Below, one piece after another: positions 1-10,204 of a stretch of 64,000 nt of DNA. The notes below the pieces were generated by a model. The model made no database searches and was not told the DNA's origin. It saw only the letters and a list, made by a program, of their open reading frames with translations. The stretch spans positions 496,001 to 560,000 of the forward strand of contig NZ_KB894095.1 in NCBI RefSeq assembly GCF_000374305.1, written 5' to 3'. Made by a program: the position numbers and the translations under genes. The stretch comes from Actinomadura flavalba DSM 45200 (GTDB taxonomy: Bacteria; Actinomycetota; Actinomycetes; Streptosporangiales; Streptosporangiaceae). Each line of letters opens with the position of its first letter. Within the stretch, counting starts at the first letter, position 1.

Positions 1-176
1 CCGCGTCCGGCGGCGAGTTCGAGCGCCGCAACGAGGGCGTCGCCTGCACCCTCCAGTACGACCCGGTCACCGCCGAGGCGCGCGGCACCTGGCGGGGCCG
101 CCCGGTCGCGTTCCGCCAGACGTACTCCAACGCCTGCGCCATGCACGCGGTCACCGGCGGCGTCTTCGCCTTTTGA
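1..176 (+). CDS. Subtilisin inhibitor-like (SSI family) protease inhibitor, 3' end
   Basis: The window opens inside this gene; 57 complete codons remain (frame from base 3, TGA at 174-176). The tail has the SSI hallmarks: a Cys-x-x-x-Tyr-Asp-Pro stretch, then G-x-W-x-G-(K/R)-x-V, a Tyr/Phe-x-Asn-x-Cys element and the Phe-Ala-Phe C terminus. SSI proteins are secreted dimeric inhibitors of subtilisin-like and other serine proteases in actinomycetes. Aligned to Streptomyces SSI, the reactive-site P1 residue would be Leu (codon 51-53) with Gln at P1', where SSI itself has Met-Val. Signal peptide and first disulfide lie upstream of the window. Confidence 0.88.
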   Translation, partial: ASGGEFERRNEGVACTLQYDPVTAEARGTWRGRPVAFRQTYSNACAMHAVTGGVFAF

Positions 177-186
177 CCCGGCGCCC

Positions 187-211
187 GCATAGGGCGGCCC
201 CTCGCGGGTAG
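187..211 (+). promoter_or_regulatory. Sigma-B-like promoter upstream of the CBS gene
   Basis: GCAT (187-190), 15-base spacer, GGGTAG (206-211) match the GNNT-N14-16-GGGTA pattern of actinobacterial stress sigma-B-type promoters. Predicted start near 218, just upstream of the AAGGAGG ribosome site. Confidence 0.4.
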
Positions 212-241
212 AGCGCGCCTTACAAGGAGGTGCGCACCGGC

Positions 242-667
242 ATGGCACGGAGAATCGGCGACGTCATGACCGCGCATCCGCAGGCTCTGCCCCTCGACGC
301 GACCGTGCACGACGCGGCCCGGGTCATGCGCGACGAGGGCATCGGGGATGTGCTGGTCACCTACGCGGGACGGCTCTGCGGCATGGTCACCGACCGCGAC
401 ATCGTCGTGCGCGCGGTGGCCGACGGCCGCGACACGGCCGTCACCTCGCTCGGCGACGTGTGCACGGCCGAGCTGGCCACGGTCGGCCCCGACGACGACA
501 CCGGCACCGCGCTGCACCTCATGCGGGAACGTGCCGTCCGCCGTCTCCCCGTCGTGGACGACGCCCAGCGCCCCATCGGCATCGTCACCCTCGGTGACAT
601 CACCCTGTCCGACGGCGGCTCCGGCGATTCCCTGGCCGCCATCACCAAGGCACCCGCGAACCCATGA
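242..667 (+). CDS. CBS-domain pair protein
   Basis: 141 residues consisting almost only of two CBS motifs (about residues 5-60 and 70-125), each with the (V/I)-T-D-R-D or (V/I)-T-L-G-D turn that closes a Bateman module; such modules bind adenine nucleotides and sense energy or stress state. The ATG at 242 is preferred over the in-frame GTG at 230 because AAGGAGG (224-230) sits 11 bases upstream of it. The stop overlaps an ATG at 664. A sigma-B-like promoter lies upstream, and the next genes are ANTAR and SpoIIE-type regulators, suggesting a stress-signalling role. No catalytic domain is fused. Confidence 0.85.
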   Translation: MARRIGDVMTAHPQALPLDATVHDAARVMRDEGIGDVLVTYAGRLCGMVTDRDIVVRAVADGRDTAVTSLGDVCTAELATVGPDDDTGTALHLMRERAVRRLPVVDDAQRPIGIVTLGDITLSDGGSGDSLAAITKAPANP

Positions 668-851
668 CTCCCCCACCCGGCAAACCCGCCCCTCCGCGCG
701 ACACCCGCGACCCGTGGGCGCTCGCCGTCGACGACGGCCCGCCGGAGGCCGCGACGCCCGTCAAGCAGGCACGCGGCGGACGGCGGCACACCCGCGCGCG
801 CCCTCCCGCGTCGGACTTCGCCTGGCGGTCCGGGCGGGAGCCGCGACCGGG

Positions 852-857
852 TACCGT
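852..857 (+). promoter_or_regulatory. Putative -10 box for a leaderless ANTAR-gene transcript
   Basis: TACCGT ends 7 bases before the GTG at 865, the geometry of actinobacterial leaderless promoters. It supports starting the ANTAR gene at 865 rather than 664. Confidence 0.4.
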
Positions 858-864
858 CGGTGTC

Positions 865-1593
865 GTGCCGACGACCGACGCCGTCCTGACGGACCAGCTC
901 GCCGTGGAGATCGCGCGGCTCGGCGTGGTGGGCGAGTCCTCCGACGCGGGAACGCTGCATCGCGTCACCGAGCTGGCCTCCCGCGCGGTGCGCGGCTGCG
1001 CCGGGGCGTCCGCGGTCCGGTGGGCGCTGCCCGCCGACGACGACGAGCGGCCCGAGCCGCTGGCGTCCGCCGCCAGCCACCCCGACCTCGCCGACGCCAT
1101 GGACCGGCAGATCGCGCGCGGGCGCGGTCCCGTCTTCGACGTCGTGCGCACGCGGCGGCCCGCCGGGTCCGACGACATCCTCGCCGAGACCCGCTGGAGC
1201 GAGACCACCGCCGACCTGCTCCGCCGGGGCGTGCGCTGCTTCTCCACCACGCCGCACCTGAGCGAGCCCGTCCTGGTCACGCTCACCCTCTACGGCGTCA
1301 CCCCCCGCGCGCTCGGCGCGGGACGCCAGGCCCTCGCCTCGCTGCTCGTCGCGCAGGGCAGCAACGCCCTGTCGAACTCGCTGCACTACGGCGACGTGCA
1401 CCGCACCGCCGTCCAGCTCCAGGAGGCGGTCGAGTCGCGCGCCGTCGTCGACCAGGCCAAGGGCATCCTCATGCACGCGCTGGGCTGCGGCGCCGACGAG
1501 GCGTTCGCCGAAATGCGCCGCATCTCCCAGACCCGGCACGTGAAGCTGACCGCGCTCGCGGAGCGCATCGTGGTAGATCAGGGCCTGCTCTGA
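865..1593 (+). CDS. GAF-like and ANTAR-domain RNA-binding regulator
   Basis: 242 residues from GTG 865. The C terminus is an ANTAR domain with the usual V-V-D-Q-A-K-G-I-L-M start and a helical Ala/Leu-rich end; ANTAR domains bind paired hexaloop hairpins in mRNA and act as antiterminators. The N-terminal two thirds look GAF-like (ligand or light sensing), as is common in actinomycete ANTAR proteins. The frame stays open back to ATG 664, overlapping the CBS stop by four bases, but those extra 67 residues are Pro/Arg-rich and unlike a domain, and a leaderless -10 box precedes 865. RNA targets are unknown. Confidence 0.82.
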   Translation: MPTTDAVLTDQLAVEIARLGVVGESSDAGTLHRVTELASRAVRGCAGASAVRWALPADDDERPEPLASAASHPDLADAMDRQIARGRGPVFDVVRTRRPAGSDDILAETRWSETTADLLRRGVRCFSTTPHLSEPVLVTLTLYGVTPRALGAGRQALASLLVAQGSNALSNSLHYGDVHRTAVQLQEAVESRAVVDQAKGILMHALGCGADEAFAEMRRISQTRHVKLTALAERIVVDQGLL

Positions 1594-1625
1594 ACGGTCT
1601 TGGCACCGTTTGCGCGGATCAGGCA

Positions 1626-1631
1626 TAAGCT
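1626..1631 (+). promoter_or_regulatory. Putative -10 box (TAAGCT) upstream of the SpoIIE phosphatase gene
   Basis: A TANNNT hexamer in the 100-base gap between the ANTAR and phosphatase genes. TTGGCA at 1600-1605 is a weak -35 candidate with an overlong 20-base spacer. Confidence 0.25.
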
Positions 1632-1693
1632 GCGCTCGGCGGGATCGCACCGCCGTTTCTCTTCGTTCGCATGTCCTTACCGGGAGTACACCG

Positions 1694-3604
1694 ATGGCCG
1701 ACCCGCTCGACCCTGGGACGGTCCTGCGCGAGGTCGCCGACCTTGAAATCCGCGTCGGTGAACTGCGGCAGGCCGCGGGCATGCCCTCCTCCGACGCCCG
1801 CGCCACGCTCGATGCCGCGCTCGCCGAACTCGACCTGGCCGTCGCCGCCCTCCAGACCCTCGGCACCGGCCACGGCAACGCCACCGGCGGCGCCGCCGCC
1901 GCCGAGAGCGAGCGCCGCGTCCTGCGCACCGTCTTCCAGGACGCGCCCGTCCCGCTGTTCCTGCTCGACCGCGACAGCAGCGTCCGCCGCGCCAACCGGC
2001 AGGCGGCGGCGCTGCTCGGCACGTCGTCGGGTTACGTCTCCGGCAAGCAGTTCACCGCCTTCTGCGACCTGGCGACCCGCGCGCCGCTGCGGTCCCAGTT
2101 CGCCGCCGTCGTGCGGACGGGCCAGCGCCGCCGCGTCCCCGTCCGGTTCCTGGGCCGCGAGCAGCCGGTCGACGCCGTCGTCACGCTGGCCCGGGTGTGG
2201 ATTCGGGGCGAGCCCGATCCGATGATCGTCGCCGTCGCCGGGCCCACCACGACGCCGCTGATCAAGGAGGCGGAGGCCAAGCGCGCCGCCCCGCAGGACG
2301 ACGAGGCCGTCGCCCGCATCACCCACCGCATGGACGTGCTCGCCGCAGCCGGGGAACTGCTGCTGGACGAGCCCGTCTTCAACGAGACCGTCGCCGTGCG
2401 GCGCTGCGCGCGGCTGCTCGCCACCGAACTCGCCGACTGGGCGTTCATCGACCTCGTCGTGCCCGGCAGCGCGGCGCCGGGCGCCCGCCCGGTGGAGTCG
2501 CTGCGCCGTCAGGTCGTCCTCGGCCCCGCCGACGACGAGGACGCGCACGACGCCGCCCGCACGCTGGAGGACCTCGTCCCGGCCGAGGGCACGGTCCCCG
2601 CCACGGTGTTCACCTCCTCGCAGAGCGCCCTGCACCCGCACGTCGACGACATCGACCTGCTCGGCGCCTGCCCGGACGGGCAGCCGGTCGCACGCCGCAT
2701 CGGCGCCACGACGGTGCTGTGCGTGCCGATCGAGGACGGCGACCGCTGCGTCGGCTCGATCACGCTGGCCAGCGGCGGCGAGCAGGGCCCGTTCGAGCTG
2801 ACCGACCTCGCCGTCGTGCAGCGCGTCGGCCGGCAGCTCGCGCTGCTGATCCGCGCGTCCCGGCTGTACCGCAGGCGCGCCGAGGTCGCGGACACGCTCC
2901 AGGCGAGCCTGCTGCCGCGTGGCCTCCCGTCGATCGCGGGCGTGGACGTGGCCGCCCGGTACATGGCGGCGACCGACGGCGCCGAGGTCGGCGGCGACTT
3001 CTACGACGTGTTCCGGTCCCGCGACGGCTGGGGCCTGGTGCTCGGGGACGTCTGCGGCAAGGGCGAGGACGCGGCGGCGGTGACGGCGACGGCGCGGCAC
3101 GGTGTGCGGCTGGTGTCGCGGTGGAAGGACGACCCGGCCGACATCCTGGAGACCGTCAACGAGTCGCTGCTGGACGAGGACCGGTTCGTCACCGCCGTCC
3201 TGGCCAAGCTGCTCATCGGCGACGACCACGTGACGGCGTCGCTCGGCATCGCCGGGCATCCGCCCGCGCTGGTGGTGCGGGCCGACGGCGTGATCCGGTC
3301 GGCGTCGCGCGGCGGCGTCCCGCTCGGGCTGTTCAAGGACTTCGAGGCCGGGCTGGACACGATCGAGCTGCGGTCGGGCGACACGCTGTTCCTGTACTCC
3401 GACGGCGTGCTGGACGCGTGCGACCCGCGCCGGGAGGGGTTCGGCGAGGAACGGCTGCTGGAGGTGCTGGCGGGCACCGCCGGGCAGCCCGCCGAGCGGA
3501 TGCTGGGGGCGGTCGAGCGGTCGCTGCTGGAGTTCTGCGACGGCGATCTGCGCGACGACGTGTCGATGCTCGCGCTGCGCGTCCTCACGGCGGACGCGAA
3601 CTGA
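1694..3604 (+). CDS. PAS-GAF-SpoIIE (PP2C-type) protein phosphatase
   Basis: 636 residues. An N-terminal helical stretch (1-70) is followed by a PAS domain (about 75-180), a GAF domain (about 225-395) and a C-terminal SpoIIE/RsbU-type PP2C phosphatase with E-V-G-G-D-F-Y-D, G-D-V-C-G-K-G, Y-S-D-G and D-D-V-S-M metal-binding motifs. Such enzymes dephosphorylate anti-anti-sigma factors and release stress or developmental sigma factors; the sensor domains set the input. It lies between two genes with sigma-B-like promoters, consistent with a stress circuit, but no RsbV/RsbW-type partner is adjacent. ATG 1694 follows CGGGAG. Confidence 0.9.
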   Translation: MADPLDPGTVLREVADLEIRVGELRQAAGMPSSDARATLDAALAELDLAVAALQTLGTGHGNATGGAAAAESERRVLRTVFQDAPVPLFLLDRDSSVRRANRQAAALLGTSSGYVSGKQFTAFCDLATRAPLRSQFAAVVRTGQRRRVPVRFLGREQPVDAVVTLARVWIRGEPDPMIVAVAGPTTTPLIKEAEAKRAAPQDDEAVARITHRMDVLAAAGELLLDEPVFNETVAVRRCARLLATELADWAFIDLVVPGSAAPGARPVESLRRQVVLGPADDEDAHDAARTLEDLVPAEGTVPATVFTSSQSALHPHVDDIDLLGACPDGQPVARRIGATTVLCVPIEDGDRCVGSITLASGGEQGPFELTDLAVVQRVGRQLALLIRASRLYRRRAEVADTLQASLLPRGLPSIAGVDVAARYMAATDGAEVGGDFYDVFRSRDGWGLVLGDVCGKGEDAAAVTATARHGVRLVSRWKDDPADILETVNESLLDEDRFVTAVLAKLLIGDDHVTASLGIAGHPPALVVRADGVIRSASRGGVPLGLFKDFEAGLDTIELRSGDTLFLYSDGVLDACDPRREGFGEERLLEVLAGTAGQPAERMLGAVERSLLEFCDGDLRDDVSMLALRVLTADAN

Positions 3605-3626
3605 TCTCGCGTTTCGTCCCGGGTGC

Positions 3627-3651
3627 GGCTAACGACGTTTCCCCTGGGTAA
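3627..3651 (+). promoter_or_regulatory. Sigma-B-like promoter before the DUF6328 gene
   Basis: GGCT (3627-3630), 15-base spacer, GGGTAA (3646-3651), with the ATG only 10 bases beyond. The transcript would be almost leaderless. Confidence 0.45.
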
Positions 3652-3661
3652 AGGGCGACTC

Positions 3662-4216
3662 ATGACGACCACCGCTTCCCCCAAAGACGAGACCGACGCC
3701 GAACGCGTCGACCGGCAGCTCGTCGAACTGCTCCAGGGCATCCGCGTCGCCGTCACCGGCGTCCAGGTCCTGTTCGCCTTCCTGCTGACCGTCCCCTTCG
3801 CCTCCCGCTGGGAAGAAGTGGACGGCGGCGGCGAGGTGCTCTACTACGTCGCGCTGTACGCCTCGGCCCTGGCGTCGGTCTGCTTCATCGCGCCCGTGAT
3901 CCAGCACCGCGTCCTGTTCATGGCCGGGCAGAAGAAGCGCCTGGTGCGGCGGGCGAACCAGTTCGGCATCTGGGGCGCGCTGGCGCTCGCCGTCGCCGTG
4001 ATCTCCTCCACCACGCTGATCATCGAGACGCTGCTGACCAACCTGGCGGCCACCCTCACCGCCGTGGCGCTCCTGGTGCTGTGCGGCTGGTTCTGGTTCC
4101 TCCAGCCGTACCTGCACCGCCACCGGCACTCGACGCCGCTCGACGACAACGAGGGCGACGACGCCGACGACCACGACGGCGAGCGGCGCGGCGCCCGGGC
4201 GAGCCACGCGGCCTAG
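3662..4216 (+). CDS. DUF6328 family membrane protein
   Basis: 184 residues: a short charged N terminus, the family signature E-L-L-Q-G-I-R-V near residue 23, about four hydrophobic segments (near 35-50, 60-78, 105-125, 128-145) and an acidic, His-rich tail. An inner-membrane protein of unknown function. No strong ribosome site precedes ATG 3662, consistent with the near-leaderless sigma-B-like promoter. The gene ends convergently with proS. Confidence 0.8.
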   Translation: MTTTASPKDETDAERVDRQLVELLQGIRVAVTGVQVLFAFLLTVPFASRWEEVDGGGEVLYYVALYASALASVCFIAPVIQHRVLFMAGQKKRLVRRANQFGIWGALALAVAVISSTTLIIETLLTNLAATLTAVALLVLCGWFWFLQPYLHRHRHSTPLDDNEGDDADDHDGERRGARASHAA

Positions 4217-4226
4217 ACCGCGTGGC
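4203..4226. terminator. Hairpin between convergent DUF6328 and proS genes
   Basis: GCCACGCGG and CCGCGTGGC form a perfect 9-bp stem with a 6-base loop, overlapping the DUF6328 stop. No T-tract follows, as is usual in GC-rich actinomycetes. Its placement suits a bidirectional terminator. Confidence 0.55.
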
Positions 4227-4237
4227 CCGAAAGACCC

Positions 4238-7454
<3,217 letters not shown>

Positions 7455-7518
7455 GTCGAGGCGATCTTCTTACGCCCGCGATACCTCGGGCAGCGCCGGG
7501 CAGGGTAGGCGGAACGGT

Positions 7519-8784
7519 ATGAAGCCGACTCCGCTCGATCATCTCGACGCGACCGTGGCGCTGCTGGCGCGGCCCTACACCTTCGTCCAGGACCGCGCCC
7601 GCAAGGCCGGCGCCGACGTGTTCGAGACGCGGCTGCTCGGCCAAGCGGCGACGTGCGTCACCGGCGCGGACGCGGTGCGGCTGTTCTACGACGAGTCGCG
7701 GTTCGTCCGGCACGGCGCCATGCCCGCCCGCGTCCTGAAGACGCTGTTCGGCGAGGGCGGCGTGCAGACGCTCGACGGCGCGGGGCACCGGCGCCGCAAG
7801 CGCGGGATCTTCATGCGGCTCGTGGCGACCGACGACCGCGACGCGCTCCCGGAGCTGCTGGCGCGGGAGTGGCGGGAGGCGCTGCCGTCGTGGTCGGGCC
7901 GGTCGCGGGTCGAGCTGTTCGCGGAGGTCGGCCTGCTGCTGACCCGGGCGGTGTGCCGGTGGGCCGGGCTGCCGCCGCTGGACGACCGCCGGGCGCGGAT
8001 CGTCGCCGCGCAGCTCATGGCGACGATCGACGCGCCCGCCGCGCTCGGTCCCCGCTACCTGCGGGGCCGGATCGCGCGGACCGAGGCGGAGCGCTGGGCC
8101 GGGCGGTTCGTCCTGCGGGCCCGTGCCGAGGGCCGCGACGACGGCTCGCCGCTGAGCGTCGTCGCGCGCCACACCGGCGACGACGGCGCGCTGCTCGACC
8201 GGCACACCGCGGCCGTCGAGCTGCTGAACCTGCTGCGGCCGGTGGTGGCGAGCGCGCGGTGGACGATGTTCGCCGCGATGGCGCTGCACAGCGACCCGTC
8301 GTGGCGCGAGCGGCTGCGCACCGGCGACGACCCCGTCGACCTGGACTACTTCGTCCAGGAGGTACGGCGGTTCTATCCGTTCTTCCCGGTGACGGCGGCG
8401 AAGGCGGCCCGGTCGTTCGACTGGGAGGGCCACCACTTCCCGGCGGGGCGGCTGACGCTGCTGGACCTGCACGGGATCAACCACGACCCGCGGATCTGGG
8501 GCGACCCGGACGGCTTCCGGCCCGACCGGTTCCGGGGGTGGGAGCCGAACGCGTACCAGTTCGTGCCGCAGGGCGGTGGCGACCCCAACGACGGGCACCG
8601 GTGCCCGGCCGACTGGCTGACCACCGACCTGATGAAGGTGGGCGTGCGGGCGCTCACCCGCTGGATGACCTACACCGTTCCCCCGCAGGACCTGCGGATT
8701 CCGCCGTTCCGCGCGCCCGCGCAGCCGCGCAGCCGGTTCGTCGTCGCGGACGTCGCGGCGACCAAGCACGCACAGGAGGACTGA
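7519..8784 (+). CDS. Cytochrome P450, CYP152-type fatty-acid peroxygenase
   Basis: 421 residues. CYP152 enzymes use H2O2 directly to hydroxylate or decarboxylate fatty acids without redox partners. Diagnostic features: Arg240-Pro241 replaces the usual acid-alcohol pair of the I helix and anchors the substrate carboxylate; the heme loop runs G-G-G-D-P-N-D-G-H-R-C-P-A with Cys362 as thiolate ligand; and an E-x-x-R is present (E281, R284). At the position of His85 of OleT and Gln85 of P450-BSbeta this protein has Gln83 in V-Q-T-L-D-G, which predicts hydroxylation rather than terminal-alkene formation. A DUF2945 gene follows after 3 bases. Confidence 0.9.
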   Translation: MKPTPLDHLDATVALLARPYTFVQDRARKAGADVFETRLLGQAATCVTGADAVRLFYDESRFVRHGAMPARVLKTLFGEGGVQTLDGAGHRRRKRGIFMRLVATDDRDALPELLAREWREALPSWSGRSRVELFAEVGLLLTRAVCRWAGLPPLDDRRARIVAAQLMATIDAPAALGPRYLRGRIARTEAERWAGRFVLRARAEGRDDGSPLSVVARHTGDDGALLDRHTAAVELLNLLRPVVASARWTMFAAMALHSDPSWRERLRTGDDPVDLDYFVQEVRRFYPFFPVTAAKAARSFDWEGHHFPAGRLTLLDLHGINHDPRIWGDPDGFRPDRFRGWEPNAYQFVPQGGGDPNDGHRCPADWLTTDLMKVGVRALTRWMTYTVPPQDLRIPPFRAPAQPRSRFVVADVAATKHAQED

Positions 8785-8787
8785 GGC

Positions 8788-9018
8788 ATGGCAGGGAAGA
8801 AGGACGGCGCGCCCGCCGAGGGCGACCACGTGAGCTGGCGGAGCCACGGCACGGAGGTGCCGGGCACGGTCGAGGAGGAGATCACGGAGCGGACCGAGGC
8901 GGCCGGGCGCGAGGTGGCGGCGTCCGAGGACGACCCGCAGTACCTCGTCAAGAGCGACAAGTCCGGCAAGAAGGCGGTGCACAAGCCGTCGGCGCTCAAG
9001 AAGAAGGACGGCGGCTGA
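8788..9018 (+). CDS. DUF2945 small protein (TUDOR-like)
   Basis: 76 residues, very hydrophilic, with the family pattern G-D-x-V-S-W near residue 12 and D-P-Q-Y-L-V-K-S-D-K-S-G-K near 50. DUF2945 is annotated in databases as a hypervirulence-associated TUDOR domain; its bacterial role is unknown. It is 3 bases behind the P450 stop with an AGGAGGACTGAGG ribosome site inside the P450 end, so the two are probably co-transcribed. Confidence 0.85.
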   Translation: MAGKKDGAPAEGDHVSWRSHGTEVPGTVEEEITERTEAAGREVAASEDDPQYLVKSDKSGKKAVHKPSALKKKDGG

Positions 9019-9195
9019 GCCGCGTCGGCGGGGTGCACCGATGACGATCCGGCACACATACGAAAAGTGGTTTGTTGCGTCCATCATCGCCTTGCGCGAC
9101 GCCCAAAAAGCGATATCACCGACACGGCCCGGAGGCATTCACCGATGAGCCGGGGACGTCGACCCGCTAAATGATCTTGAAAAGCAGCGGAGAAA

Positions 9196-9226
9196 AGCCC
9201 GGAATCCGGCAACCACGTTCCGGGCT
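9196..9226 (+). terminator. Hairpin downstream of the P450-DUF2945 operon
   Basis: AGCCCGGAA and TTCCGGGCT form a perfect 9-bp stem with a 13-base loop, 178 bases after the DUF2945 stop. A T-run follows about 16 bases later. Terminator or leader structure are both possible. Confidence 0.4.
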
Positions 9227-9358
9227 GTCAACGGAGTAAGGTTTTTCTTCCCCGGCGATACGGCATCCCGCATCCCCTATAAGGCGATTTTCTCGGACCC
9301 GTTTTGGGCGCGATGACGCTTATGCCGCACGAGAGGTTGACCGGCTCCCACATTCACT

Positions 9359-9387
9359 TTGATGCGCTCGGTCACGGCTGATATACC
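9359..9387 (+). promoter_or_regulatory. Vegetative-type promoter for the peptide locus
   Basis: TTGATG (9359-9364), 17-base spacer, TATACC (9382-9387), an unusually good -35/-10 match for this genome. Expected start near 9394 gives an 80-base leader before ATG 9474. Confidence 0.5.
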
Positions 9388-9473
9388 TAGGGTCACCTGC
9401 CCGACAGATTTGGGCGGGCGACATCTGGCGTCCTCGAAATGCCGGGTGTGCACAGGGGAGAAAGGAAATCATC

Positions 9474-9758
9474 ATGAAGTCCTTCAGCTACGCCGAGCTG
9501 GACATGCTCGCCGGCGAAGTTCTGCCCGAGCGCGCGGTGCTGTCCACGCTCCTCGCGGGTGGCGACGGCGACTCGTACAACAACGCCGGCAACCACGGCG
9601 GCAGCGACCACGGCCCCGGCTCCACGGTCGTGAGCAACGCCTGCCAGAGCAACATCAGCCGCCCCGACGGTGGCCTGCTCCAGCTCGTGGGCCTGCACGC
9701 GCAGAACGACGCCTCGTCGCTCACCTGCGCCCCGGGCACCGCGGTCTCCGGCCACTGA
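9474..9758 (+). CDS. Putative RiPP/bacteriocin precursor peptide 1 (two-cysteine)
   Basis: 94 residues. The N terminus is leader-like: S-Y-A-E-L then A-G-E-V-L-P-E-R (13-20), continuing to L-L-A-G-G (26-30), which resembles a double-Gly cleavage point. The rest is Gly/Asn/Ser-rich with two Cys, Cys57 in A-C-Q and Cys85 in T-C-A-P-G. The downstream peptide gene shares the leader motif, both Cys contexts and their spacing (27 versus 26 residues between Cys), so they are paralogues. Ribosome site GAAAGGAA. A strong hairpin follows. With the adjacent M50 protease this looks like a secreted modified or disulfide-bonded peptide; no family is assigned with certainty. Confidence 0.65.
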   Translation: MKSFSYAELDMLAGEVLPERAVLSTLLAGGDGDSYNNAGNHGGSDHGPGSTVVSNACQSNISRPDGGLLQLVGLHAQNDASSLTCAPGTAVSGH

Positions 9759-9806
9759 GTCTGACATCGGCGTGCGCTACGGGCTCTGCCCGTGCGCATC
9801 CAGGGG

Positions 9807-9836
9807 GAAGGGCCGGTGGCATGCCGCCGGCCCTTC
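9807..9836 (+). terminator. Strong hairpin between the two peptide genes
   Basis: GAAGGGCCGG pairs with CCGGCCCTTC, extended by a U-G pair and GG-CC to a 13-bp stem with a CATG loop. It probably attenuates read-through, making the first peptide more abundant than the downstream genes. Confidence 0.6.
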
Positions 9837-9909
9837 CTTCGATGTTCGGCCTCCGGGCCGTCCTTCCCTGCACGTGATCATCCCGTAAGTCCAGCCACGG
9901 AGGCCCGAC

Positions 9910-10149
9910 ATGGCCCACAAGTACCGTTTCAGCGACGCGGAACTGGCCGCCCTGTCCGGTGAGGTCCTGCCGGACCGGCTGCTGCTCTCGGTGATGTCAC
10001 CGGCCGCGACCGAGTCCAACACCCAGGTCCACTACGCGTGCCAGACCACCCGCTACGAGGGCACGCCGGGCCTGCTCGGCACCGGCCTGTTCGCGCAGCA
10101 GGCCAGCACCACCGTCACCTGCGTGCCCGGCGTCGTCGAGATCGACTGA
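9910..10149 (+). CDS. Putative RiPP/bacteriocin precursor peptide 2 (two-cysteine)
   Basis: 79 residues, paralogous to the peptide at 9474. Leader-like N terminus with F-S-D-A-E-L and S-G-E-V-L-P-D-R (16-23), then a C-terminal part with Cys44 in A-C-Q and Cys71 in T-C-V-P-G, plus a shared G-L-x-A-Q element between them. It lacks the Gly-Gly pair of peptide 1; S-P-A-A at 30-33 occupies the corresponding place. GGAGG (9899-9903) precedes ATG 9910. An M50 metalloprotease gene follows 55 bases downstream. Two-peptide bacteriocin or a RiPP with two cores is an inference. Confidence 0.65.
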   Translation: MAHKYRFSDAELAALSGEVLPDRLLLSVMSPAATESNTQVHYACQTTRYEGTPGLLGTGLFAQQASTTVTCVPGVVEID

Positions 10150-10204
10150 CGCGCGGCACCCGTCCCCCCGGCCCCTCGCTCTCCGTCGAATCCCGAGGAA
10201 CCTC

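Larger units (their letters stand above)
9019..9473 (+). other. 455-bp intergenic region before the peptide genes
   Basis: The longest gene-free stretch here and more AT-rich than its surroundings. It contains a 9-bp hairpin at 9196-9226, a T-rich patch (near 9241-9249), a vegetative-type promoter at 9359-9387 and a ribosome site GAAAGGAA at 9460-9466. No conserved RNA family or credible ORF was recognised. Confidence 0.6.

Noticed and set aside
664..864. N-terminal extension of the ANTAR regulator overlapping the CBS stop
   Set aside because: Pro/Arg-rich with no domain, and a leaderless -10 box precedes GTG 865. It cannot be fully excluded.
9019..9473. Riboswitch or structured RNA in the long gap
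   Set aside because: Only one simple hairpin was seen; no conserved multi-stem fold or known motif could be recognised.
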